Below are positions 11,774 to 22,700 of a stretch of 64,000 nt of DNA, piece after piece; the stretch's first letter is position 1; every line of letters starts with the position of its first letter. The stretch comes from Artocarpus heterophyllus. Lineage: Eukaryota; Streptophyta; Magnoliopsida; Rosales; Moraceae. A program made the position numbers and the translations under genes. The stretch spans positions 26,536,693-26,600,692 of the forward strand of contig CM046331.1 of the NCBI GenBank assembly GCA_025403435.1, written 5' to 3'. The notes beneath the pieces were generated by a model. It saw nothing but the letters and a program-made list of their open reading frames with translations, ran no database searches and had not been told where the DNA came from.

Positions 11774-11946
11774 TTATATATACACGCTTATTTTAAAACC
11801 ATTAATCAACTATAACTATAGAAACACATTATCTCTCTCTTCTATCTCTCTCTCCCTCATGACTCTCTAAGATATATATCACCTTATTTTCCTCTTAAAC
11901 CAAACCCAACATTAAAACATCGGCCTTCCTTTAAGGAGATATCAAT
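11774..11946 (+). promoter_or_regulatory. HD-Zip core promoter and 5' leader
   Basis: A TATA box (TTATATATA, 11774-11782) is followed by a CT-rich leader (CTCTCTC runs at 11832-11858), typical of plant 5' UTRs. The ATG follows about 165 bp after the TATA box, and the context ATCAATATGG is acceptable. Confidence 0.6.
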
Positions 11947-12561
11947 ATGGATTTGCTCCAAAGCCAAAACCACAAAATTAACCCATCAAAACAGAACCAC
12001 AATGAGAAGAAGACTAGGCTAACACATGACCAAGTCAGGCTCTTAGAAAGAAGCTTCATCTCCAACAAGAAGCTGGAGCCGGAGCGGAAGGACCAGCTGG
12101 CGGAAGAGCTCGGCATCCCGCCTCGGCAGGTGGCAGTGTGGTACCAGAACAAGCGGGCGCGGTGGCGTACACAGAGTCTGGAGCTCGATTGCAGCGTGCT
12201 GCAGGTGAGGCTGGAGAATGCCTTGGCCGAGAAGAGCGAGGTGGAGAGGGAAGTGGTTAGGCTAAGGGGAGAGCTTAAGAAGGCAAAGGAAATGCTTGGT
12301 CAAGTTGCCTTGGAGTACAAGAAACCAACCCCACCTCCATTTAGTACTACTAATACCACTACTTTTTCCATTTCTTCTTGGTGTGAAGAGGAAATGATTA
12401 GGAGATCTAGTACTAGTTTTTCTAATAATTATTATGATCAAGATCATGATGACTATGCGATCATGGATGGTCATGATCAAGTTTTGCAGCTCGACCGTGA
12501 GCTCTTGGCTTGCTTGATGGGAAGTGATGATGATAGGGTTGTTGATGATGATCTGTTATAA
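11947..12561 (+). CDS. HD-Zip class I transcription factor, ATHB-52-like
   Basis: This encodes a nuclear DNA-binding protein of 204 aa. HD-Zip I proteins bind CAATNATTG-type sites as dimers and act in growth and abiotic-stress or hormone responses. The homeodomain spans about residues 20-76 ([14 protein letters not shown] ... [18 protein letters not shown]) and runs directly into a leucine zipper at about 77-115, which is the order that defines the family. The C-terminal tail has low-complexity Thr/Ser and Asp stretches and ends in an acidic [11 protein letters not shown]. The third helix has W-Y-Q-N where most homeodomains have W-F-Q-N; I believe this Tyr is shared by ATHB-52-type proteins. 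No START domain follows, which excludes classes III and IV. The frame is open from ATG to TAA with no sign of an intron. The start fits the TATA box and CT-rich leader upstream. Confidence 0.92.
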   Translation: MDLLQSQNHKINPSKQNHNEKKTRLTHDQVRLLERSFISNKKLEPERKDQLAEELGIPPRQVAVWYQNKRARWRTQSLELDCSVLQVRLENALAEKSEVEREVVRLRGELKKAKEMLGQVALEYKKPTPPPFSTTNTTTFSISSWCEEEMIRRSSTSFSNNYYDQDHDDYAIMDGHDQVLQLDRELLACLMGSDDDRVVDDDLL

Positions 12562-12848
12562 AACATTGGTTTGGTTAAGCAAAAATGGAAGTTAATTTTC
12601 TTTTCGTGATTTTTTTTTTTTTGAATCGGAGAAAATTATATCATAGATTTAATTTTTTATTGATCTGCGCTTGTTTTTCTCACTGATCATATTTGTTAAA
12701 ATTAAGTCGCTTGAGATGAGTATGTGAGTGTGTCCTCCTAGATTCCAATCTTAACGGTTTGATTTGTTAAAAATATGAAGTGTGACTTATAGGCTAGAAA
12801 AGAAGTTAATATAACAAATATTGATAAATTTTTTTTGAAGGGAAATAT

Positions 12849-12884
<36 letters not shown>

Positions 12885-13149
12885 ACATTTAAGACTGGAT
12901 TTTTCTTTTTGCTACTGCTAAAATGCTGGATTAAAATATAGCTTGGATAGATCATAGAATGTATGTGCATTATATCAGATTGGATTTTGTCTAATTGGAT
13001 TCTTTTTGGTTAGGGATTTCTTGAATATACATAGAATTTTATTAGAGGTGAAGAAAAGTTTTTATTTATTTATTTTATATAATATTTTAATTTACAATAT
13101 TGTCGATCGTCAACGTTTTGATCCCATGCGGAAGGCTTGGACAATTTTG
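12562..13149. other. HD-Zip 3' flank with (AT)n microsatellite
   Basis: Likely 3' UTR, then AT-rich intergenic DNA. A pure (AT)n run lies at 12850-12883. No other gene seen. Confidence 0.55.
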
Positions 13150-14950
13150 AAAGAGTAATTCCAGGTTTGTTTTTCTGGTGTTTCTATTCTTTTTAGGTCT
13201 CATCTCTAATGGTTTGTGATAGCGTCTTGCAAGACCCGTCAAAAGATAAAACTTTGTTAAGTTGTAGTGTAATTGTTGTTGAGTACAGTGGTGAGCAAAG
13301 TTCGTTCCTGTAGGAGAACTGAGTCTAATAAATCAGTTAACTAATCTAAAAACCTAAATTTAAACTAAATGCAAAGACAGAGGTTTTGGATTTTAACTAA
13401 ATTTATAATTTAAAACAAAAATAAATAATTAAAATAGTATAAAACAATTATAATTAAAACTGGCTATTGGATCCTTCACCACCAGTAAACATTAATTATA
13501 TAGATAATCGTAGAATTATTTCTAAATTTTCTATTAAAACTACCAATCGTAGAGAACAACAAACTCTATTATCTCAATCTTGCTTTACTGTTTAGATTTA
13601 ATAAAACAAGCGCTTTATTAAACCCCCTTTCCATTAAACAACCTAGGAGAAAGCTCGCTAAGTTTAATCTAACAAAAGCATTACGTTGAGAAAAATAGGT
13701 TAGGTAACAAACACGCAAAAGCTAGGTTCATTTAACCTATGTCGTATTCCACATGTAATCATATAAAAACTTGACCATAATCAATGACCATAATTTGCTA
13801 CGAATTATTAAAACAATAAGACAATTATGGATCAAGCATTCTAATCTAGCCATGGACAATTCTTAAGTCATATCTAGTTGTATACCTAAATATAACAAGA
13901 AAATAATCATAAACATGAAATTATAGTGAAATACAAGCAATGTCAAATAGAAATCTGGAAACATTTTTTTGCATAATTAAGTTAAAGGTTTAGAATTCAC
14001 CCCTAGCCAAAATAAAAACTAAAACAACATAATTACAAAGGAAAATAGAGAAAGAGTAAGAGAAAAAAATAGATTTGGCATAAAATAGCCGCCACCTTTA
14101 TCGGAGCTATCTCCCATTGTCTCCTCCTCCTTCTCTTCCTTATTGTCCTCCAAAAGCCTTAAAATTTCATTCTCAAAATGTTCGACATTTGATCTATAAT
14201 GGTTTATATAGAAATAGGGTTTTGCAACAATAAAAAAAATGTATTTTGGGTCTAAAATATCCCAAAAATACGTTGGAGGCATAGCCCGCACGAGCTTCGA
14301 CACTGGTGTGCAAGGGAGGCTGCCAACAGCCATGATACAGGCTTCTCGCACGTGCGCTGGGCGCGTCTGGCAAGCTGTTGGGCACTTGTTGGGCTACATG
14401 GCTGCACGCTTGAGCATGCTCAGTTGCACAAGTGGCTTATTGGGGCCTAGGCATGTGTGGGGCACCTACTAGGGCCTGGGGGCCTTGTTGGGCTGTGCTG
14501 GCAGTGCCCGGGGGTGCGTTGGAGCACAGGAATCTTGGGTAGCCAACCACTTTTGCCATTTTTCATCCGTTTCAACTCCGATTTATATTCCACAACTTCC
14601 CTTGGACTCTAAATTGAATGCTTGATATTTTGAACTCCAAAAATCTTCATTTTCACCTTCTTTTTATTCTTTAATATTAAAATACCTAAAAACACAAAAT
14701 ACAAATAAAAACATAAGAATTGCTCAAAAATTGAAGAAAATAAATGCAAGAAAAGATTATGCAAAAATATAACAAAACATGCACTTATGTAATTGACATA
14801 CATTGGATTTGATGGGATAAAAAATGTCACGTTGGGCGACTTTGCTTGATTGTGAGTATGGTTCACGTGTGTCGATAATACTTCTCCCCTCATTTGATGC
14901 CTAACCATGTTCTTGTTGTTTTTTTTTTTGTGTCAATCATTGAAAGCTCG
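13150..14950. repeat. Probable decayed LTR-retrotransposon sequence
   Basis: No intact coding region. At 13270-13340 a block (TGGTGAGCAAAGTTCGTTCC followed by TGTAGGAGAACTGAG) resembles a block often met in LTRs of plant Athila/Tat-type elements. A GC-rich island at 14270-14540 sits in strongly AT-rich DNA, and TTTCATCCGTTTCAACTCCG (about 14558-14577) resembles another LTR-associated word. The family call rests on recall of typical sequences. No paired LTR or duplication was found. Confidence 0.33.
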
Positions 14951-14972
14951 TTGTTGTTGTTGTTGTTGTTGT
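14950..14972. repeat. (GTT)n microsatellite
   Basis: Seven GTT/TTG units in a row. Confidence 0.9.
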
Positions 14973-15535
14973 GTAGCTTTTCCCCCTTCCTATTTAGTTT
15001 GGTTTGGTTTCTAATAAGGTATCCACCGGAATTGAACATGATAATATTGATAAATAATGAATGAGAATTAATTAACCATGCAGGTTTTAATATGGCAATG
15101 ATAAAAACCTAAAGGTGAGTAATGTTTTCCCTACTGAGCATGTTGTTGGTCATTTCCCTATATTTTCATCTTTTCAGGACTCACTAAGTGTGAGGTGGTT
15201 ACGAGAAAATAGTTGAAAAAGCTATATAGCTGTATTATGATAGAATTGTATCATTTGTTGAGAATGTTCTTCGTGAAAATGTAAGCATCGTTTGTTACTT
15301 TTTATGATTGTATTAAGATGTATTGACGGTTGGAATGATGATGGTAACAGTTTTATATTATCAAATTTAAAGATGCTACATTAAACTATGGTTTAATTGT
15401 TGTTTATATTTTTATTTTGTTTTGAGAGTTTTCATCCAAGTCCTGGGTATATTTGTTTTGAAGTTTTGTTTTTATTTTCTAATCTTTATTTTATTTATTA
15501 AAAACTATTAATCTCCACTTAGGGGCGTTGCACAT
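14973..15535. other. Intergenic DNA, no gene seen
   Basis: AT-rich with no recognisable domain. It may be retroelement-derived, since it is surrounded by relics. Confidence 0.4.
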
Positions 15536-17900
15536 CAACTGCAACAAGGCCGAGAGTTGGGCAAAATTTCACCCAACTTCCATTTTTTGTTTTAAAGCTT
15601 AAACCTTCAATTCCATCATATAAAACACTTACTCTAGGATCATGTAACATGTTCCAATTTGAATTTTATAAAATGATCAAGCGGTTTAATAGATTTTCAA
15701 TTGCTCACAAACTGTTTGATAAAATGTCATCCGAATTTTCATTGTGAATTCAACCTCTAAATCCAAAAATACTCTACCTCAGCTTATGAAACTTGACGCA
15801 CATCATCTACTTCTCATGACAAATATGTTCAAAGCAAGAAATCTCATTGAAATCAACAGATTATGCAAAAAGATCTAAGTTTGGATGGTTACCTCTAAAT
15901 TTTCTGGTTTTTGAGCTTGGTTGCTGGTTTTTGGCTCCTAGATCACCAAAACCAATTGGTTTTAATCATCTAAAACCTCATACTAATAATATATTATAAG
16001 AAGAACATGAGGGACATGAGTTTTACTTCAGATCCTTGGAGAAATGGAATTTGGTACCTTTGGTTCCAAGCTTGACAATGGTTCTGGTTCAAATTTGATT
16101 TGGTTTGATGCCCAAATCTTTCAAATAGGCTAGGAAACTTTGAGAACACATTATGAACAAGTTTTAGGAGGTAAATAAAGTTTGGTTGCTACTTGAGTTG
16201 GAAGAGAAAGTGGCGGAACTTGGATTTGGGGTCATGGGAGCTATTTATAGCTAAAACATTGCTTAATAGTGAAGTACACCATCATTTTTTGATTTGACAA
16301 GCTTGAAGGCCAAAATATCATTTAGAGTCTCATCATAGGGGTCTAAGGAGACTATAGGGTGGGTGGCTAGGGCCTGAGAAGCTTTGTGATTGATTGGGCA
16401 ATGGTGGCAAGCCACCATGGGAGGTGGTTTTGGCCAATGAGGGGTGTTCTTGCCAAATTCATGGAACCTTATGATGGCAAGCTAGGTTTAGGCCCTAAGC
16501 TAGTTAGTTATTGGGTTGTTATGTCCCCATAGGGGTGGCAGCAGTTGTGGGTGCCAAAAGTTGGGCCCAAGTTTTTGGGAGGTTTCGGAACAAATTTATG
16601 GCCGATTTTTGGATGCCTTATGGGCCGAATTTGAAGAAAGTTTCTTCAACAAAGTTGTAGAGGGATATGAGAAGGATATCTTTGTGCAATTTTTGAAAAT
16701 TTGGAGTTCATTTGCTATAGTTTTCGAACACCTAAAGTTGACTACTTGAACCTATTTCTATACTTGGAAAAATTTGGTTGTCTTAGAAAATTTTCTTGAA
16801 ACTTTGAGCTCAATTTTTAGAACCTTATGGGCTTAATTGAAGTATGTTTTCTTCATAAAAATGTAGAAGGACATGAAGAGAATATGTCATAGTCGTTTCG
16901 GCTTATGTCAAAGTCATTTGGTGCTAGTTTCGAAGACTTAAAGTGGGCTATTTGAAGGAGGAATTTTTCATGAAACTTTCTAAATAAATTCTTTTCAAAC
17001 TTGCGGCTTAATTTTGATAATCATAGAGGCTACACTAGGGTTGGCCTTCTTCATGAAAGTTGTAGAAGGCCATGAGAAGAATATGTCATTCCAATATCAG
17101 CTCATGTCATGGTCGTTTAGTACTGTTTTAGAAAGGCTAAAGTAGGTTACTTGAAACTAGTTTTACACTTACTAAATTTTACTAAGTGTTGGAAAATTTT
17201 GGTTTTAAAGCACTTTTGCTTTTAAAGGTTGAAACTCATGTCTCCAACATGTTTAATGACTCGTTTCTAGACTTGATCTAGGTTGGGAGCTCGAAATAAG
17301 CTTAGGGTGCATAATGACAATTTTGCCCCTCATGTATCGATTTCTCAATCTCCTATTTTTGATCTTCTATTTTTGAGACTTATCACTTGTTCTACATTCC
17401 TTATATGATTTCTCATCATAGAGGGCGTCGTTTCAAGGTCCGTAATTCAAAACGATCACCCAGGGTCAAAATCACGGGTTTGCCCCTAGTTGACTATCGA
17501 TCTAGTTTCTCTTATGAAATATATTCTTAAGTTCCAATCTCCCTTTCTAATATTATTTTTTATCTAAATACATCTTTTTCCCATGTTTTGGGTCGAAAAC
17601 AAGACCCGGGAACAAAATGACCATTTTGACCTTGGCTACGATTGGAGCTATTTGGCTAGGGTTTTTGACCTTGGTTAGTTTAATATTGACCTTGGGGGTC
17701 CTAATAACTTATGTGCACGATGTGGCAATAACATAATCATATCATTAAATTTCATAAACACTGTAATATCATACGTTTGATAACATTCACCTTGTAACAT
17801 ATTCTTTCTTATGACATGCCATATTAGGGTTTTAACCCTTATTTCATTACATTAACATTTTACATTATGAGATTATTCATAATTACACAGGATTAATTAT
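15536..17900 (-). repeat. Probable LTR-like relic with diverged ~200-bp tandem repeats
   Basis: Three diverged copies of a unit containing TTCTTCA...GTAGA(A/G)GG...ATGAGAAGAATATGTCAT...AAAGT are spaced at about 200 bp (anchor TTCTTCA at 16642, 16849, 17047). A TATA-like word (CTATTTATAGC, 16251-16261) faces the minus strand and lies upstream of leader-like sequence in that direction. This suggests a promoter-bearing LTR read leftward. No second LTR, primer-binding site or duplication was found. Confidence 0.35.
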
Positions 17901-17934
17901 GACACGTCACTAGAAATTTTTGAACCTCACACTA

Positions 17935-18620
17935 TTAGTTCATCATGTAGACCATTTCAGTATTCCATAGCCCTAATAGATGCATCAACATATTGGTCAC
18001 ATGTTTGTTTATTATCTACTCGTAATTTTGTATTTACGAGACTTCTTGCTCAAATAATCCGATTACAAGTGTAATTCCTAAATTATACAGTCAAGAAAAT
18101 TCATCTAGATAATGCAAGAGAATTTACATTCCAAGCCTTTAATTATTATTGCATGTCGATTAGGATTACTGTTGAACATTTGTTGCTCACATGCACACGC
18201 AAAATGGATTAGCAAAATCTTTTATTAAAAGGCTAAAATTAATTACTAGACCCTTACTTATAAGAACAAAATTGTCTTGTTTTGCTTGGGGATATGTCAT
18301 CTTACATGTTGCAGCACTTATTCGTATAAGACCAATTGCACATCATAAATACTCCCCATTACATCTTGTTTTTAGTAAAGAGTCAGATATTTCCCATCTA
18401 AAAATTTTTGGTTGTGCATTTTATGTCCTAATTGCTCCATCACATCACCTCCTCAAAGGAGACTAGGAATTTATGTTGGATTTGAATTCTCGTCAATAAT
18501 TAAATATTTCAAACCTTTGACGGGTGATCTTTTTATAGTCGGTTTGCCGATTGTCAATTTGATGAGATAGTTTTCCTAATATTAGGGAGAGATAAACAAT
18601 AGCCAAAAAAACAAGAAATT
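17935..18620 (+). pseudogene. Ty1/copia integrase relic
   Basis: The conceptual translation contains a copia-type integrase C-terminal segment: HMHTQNGLAKSFIKRLK, then WGYVILHVAALIRIRP and SPLHLVFSKESDISHLKIFG (18190-18466), followed by the typical CAFYVLI and LKPLTGDLF-like stretch. TAA/TAG codons interrupt it before and after (for example around 17965-18110 and 18464), so it cannot make an integrase. The C-terminal half of the catalytic core is the best preserved part. No LTRs belonging to it were located. Confidence 0.85.
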
Positions 18621-18739
18621 TCATAGAATACATTATCATTGTCTTATTTTGATCCTTGTACAAATCAATATGAATTAGAAGTTCAAAAAATTATCCATTT
18701 GCAAAAGGTTACAAAGCAGTTACCAGTTACATTTACTGA

Positions 18740-19165
18740 TGTTAAGTGCCAGCAAACCCAAAGCCCCTGCCAGCGACCTCCCAACCCCATCGCCTACCAC
18801 CGGTGAATGCTCACTCCATCCCTCTCCTAAGTCCAATAGTTGGTCGACGAATCCCAACGATCCTTGACCCCACTAGATCTCTGTCAAAGCCTTGCGACGA
18901 TTGGAGGAGAGGCGATCTAGGATGTTCATCGAAGCCCGCGAGCCGTGGTGATCTAGCGAGAGAAAAATTGCCTCTGTGCCGTCGATCCCAAGGCCATCGA
19001 TGTTCACGCCTCTATGGTTGTCAATCTCTGCGCCTCCATCATCATAGATCTTGGCACCTCCGTCGTCTTCGATCTCTGCGCCTCTATCTTCATCAATCTC
19101 CGCTTAGGCCGTCACCGACATATTGGTCACACCGGAGTAGAGGAAGAGAAAGAGTCTTCTTCCTC
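18740..19165. other. GC-rich island, uncertain origin
   Basis: A 400-bp GC-rich block abuts the copia relic. It contains imperfect repeats of ATCTCTGCGCCTC (about 19023-19085). A 142-codon open frame crosses it, but its protein is low-complexity Arg/Ser/Pro with no domain. It may be cargo of a transposon or a relic. A (TAA)n run follows at about 19172-19192. Confidence 0.4.
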
Positions 19166-19753
19166 TTATTTTAATAATAATAATAATAATATATCAATAA
19201 ATAGTTTTTAATTTGGTATTATTTATATTAATAATTTTTTATTAAAAAATATACCACAATTTACAACGAAACAGAATTTAAAAACAATCTTAGCATATTT
19301 CTCAAAACATTTTCATTTTTAGATTTTTTTTAAAAACAAAAACCAAAATGATAGCACTACCAAGTGAGGGCCTTGTCTCTTATTTCCTTTTATGTTTTCT
19401 TTCTTGCTCTCTTTAGTTATATTTTGGTCTATCTCATAACAAAAATGATAATAGAATTTTTTAAAAATTAAATTTTTTGGGGGTTATTCTGAGTATAATT
19501 ATAAAAATACAAAGAATGTTTTACATATTTTAATAATAAAAAATAAAAGTTGTATTTAGACAAAGCATAAAAATATTTACCCATTTTAATAATAGAAAAA
19601 TCTTAAACACAAAAAGTCCCCAAAAAGGTGTATTCAGACGTAGAACAACAAGTGGTATTGAAACAAATCACTTGGGCTGTATAATATATAAAATCTGAAA
19701 AATTAAAAAGCCATTTGTAGTTTGTCTCCCTCCAAATTTATCGAGTGTTCGAA

Positions 19754-22700
19754 ATGGCGTCGGGCTCCGCCGCTCGATCCGGCGGCGTCACCGCCCGAAT
19801 TCGGAACGCTGCTTCCACCATGTCCTCCGACAACCAGTCTCTAATTGGGGTAAGACTAAGACCTTTACTTTTTCAACAACAACTTCTCCAAGCTTTTCCC
19901 GTGGCTCATAAAATTACTGATTTTCTTGTCGTTTTGGTACAGGATATTCGGAAGGGTTTGAGTTTGATTAAGGATCTCGCCATCGATTTCGAGAGAGAAA
20001 ATGAGTCGGCAAAGGTCTGGTTTTCTTCTCTTCCCCAACCCACCCAATTTATTTTCATCGAAGAGAAACCTGTAAAGGAAAAAAAAAGACTTACATATTT
20101 TTACTTTGTTTGTTTCCTTATGTTTCTATTGTTTTAATGATGCAATTCTATTACGTTTGATGTTGCCATTATTCTACAATTTAGTAAGTGGAGATAGTTA
20201 ATATGATTCATGTTTTATTATAGAATACAGTTCGTTTTTGGTGTATTATATTGTAGCATTTTATACCGGGTTCAGGGTCAGCAATTTGAGCCCGAGTTAG
20301 GGTCGGGACTTGGGGGCGGGATTAGACATGGATCGGGGCCAGGGGAGGGCTGAGGCTGGGTCGAAGCCAGTTAGGAGCGGAAGCGCAAGAGAAAGACGGG
20401 CACAGAAACAAAGGACAAAATTTTTTCTAAAACCAGCTGATTCACATAGAATACGGGATAATAGAAATGGATATGAACCTAGAATGATATGTTGTATGCT
20501 ATTGTAGTAAATCTGATTGGAAGACAATGAGGGCCGGTTTTTTCGCTTTGGACAGGTGAAGGAGCTAGAGGATGCTTCTATGGAACTGTTGACTGCTTAT
20601 GAGAAGTGTAGGAATCTCTCTGTATCAATTCAAGCTGTTGGAGATAACTACCAGCCCAGAGAGGGGGTGCTTTTCTTGTTTATTCTTTATTGTTCTTTTT
20701 TTTAAAAGAAATTATTATTATCTTATATTTTCCCTATAATGTTTTTACAAAAGTATCATAAAATAGTTTTTGGTTTGGAAATTCAGTTAACTGATTTCAA
20801 GAAGATGATTGAGGATGAGATTTCAAAGGTTGAGGCTGATTCATCGTCAGATCCACACAACCATCCTCTTAGACGTCAATTCATGGAAGCTGTTTGGGTA
20901 TGGCATCTTCTTATTTCAAGTTTATGCCATAAGCAACCAAAATTTTTCGCCTAATAATGATAACAAAGCATATAAGTAACAATAGCCCCGTTTTCTTGAC
21001 TCAAGGATAAATAAGTGTCATCATTTAATTTTTCTCTTTTAGGACTTTATATCTGCACGGTACCTCTCAAGATATAGGCAAATTTCTTCATCTATAGTGC
21101 TGATGTTTGAGTTATATCATATCCGCTACTGGATTTATTTTCTTTAAATTAAAGAAAAAAAAAGATATTTTAACAGTTTCATAGAAAATAAGGACATGGT
21201 GGACCGTCATATAGATGACTGTTTGTGGATCGAAGTCCCATTATATTCAGTACGCCTGAAGATTAAGTTGTGCTAATAAAGATTCTTCACTGGTTTGTTA
21301 TGCTTGATTTTGTGCTGATTTTTGCACAGTTCTAAGATCCAGTAATTGGTGTTGCTGGAGATGGTTGATACCGTGGAGTTATAATATAATTTGTTTCATA
21401 GTAAGACTGTCGGATCCTAGGAGTATGCTTAGAATGACAAAAATAATCCACTTAGATTTTGGCCCATAGTAGGGTGAAGCCATCCAATTGAAAAGGTAGA
21501 ATGAGGACAGGGGAGCTAGAATTTAGCAAAGCCTATTGGTTTTGGCAACAGGAAGATGGCAAAGGTGATAAGGAAGTTGTTTGGTTTTGGTAGTTTTGTG
21601 GCTTATCTGGATGAAAAGGATCAGCAGAATCTTTGGGGACAACCGGACAAAGGGCAAGATGTTTGTTTTCTGTATGAATTATGAAAGAGTCAAATACCTA
21701 GCTTCCTGTTGCGCTGATAAAATTTAAGGATTTCTCCTTCTCTTTGATCATTCTAAGTTGGAAGGATCTAATAGTCCACCAATTTCTATGGTTTTAGGTT
21801 TGTTTCTTTTTAGTAATATCTGAGGGATATCTTATCTTCAGATTATTGATGTACTTATTTTATGATTAATAAATTGTCATTTCCAAAAAAAAAAGCCAAA
21901 CCAACAAACATGACTGGTACTCACTTTGTAGGTGTGACAAGTAATCCATATTCTCCTGTGACTTTATATGTGCAAGAGTACTATATGACCATTCCGCATG
22001 AACTTATCCTGCTTTGCACAAGATTTGGTGAATATACAAGTGTTAAGACGCACTTGTTTCATTTGCATGATTGTGAACGTATGTACTATGTCTCTTTGAT
22101 GCTTACTGGAATATAGTTCACAGAGTCACACTCCAAATAAGAATCATTAAATTACCGTGTTTTTGTTCCACCAGAGAGACCTGAGAGATTGTACATATTG
22201 TTGTGTTCTAATATACAGGCCTTTAGTCTAGAAGAAAAAGTCTATAATAAGCAGGTATTGTAGATAAAATTAAAAAATGCTGAAACTCTAAATATTCCAA
22301 GACCTATTTTATGCCATGGATTTCTTTATCTAACAATGGATATTCACAATTACCAACGTAGCCTTTCAAATCAGCTAGGATCTGTGACTATTTTGTGTTT
22401 CTATATTTGTATGTCATACATTCTTCATCAACATGTCGTAAGAAGTCTTTCTGAAAAGTCAGTTCTCTGAATATAATCCTGCAGAATGTTCATCATAGTG
22501 GGCAGCCTATGCCAGGTGAAGAGCAGGAGGACATTGTAATGACCAGCACACAGTGCAACATTCGTAATATGTCTTGTCCAGTTAGTGGAAAACCCATTAC
22601 AGAGCTTACAGATCCAGTTCGCAGGTATGGTACAAGCTTCTTTTCTCTTTGAGAGGAAAAAATGATGAGCATGTATTAATCTTATGTGTTTATTTGCTTA

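Noticed and set aside
14239..14472. GC-rich frame at 14.2-14.5 kb as a small gene
   Set aside because: Lies within probable LTR-derived sequence and lacks any recognisable domain.
18746..19174. 142-codon frame as a gene
   Set aside because: Low-complexity Arg/Ser/Pro protein in a GC-rich island beside a dead copia relic, with no start context or domain.
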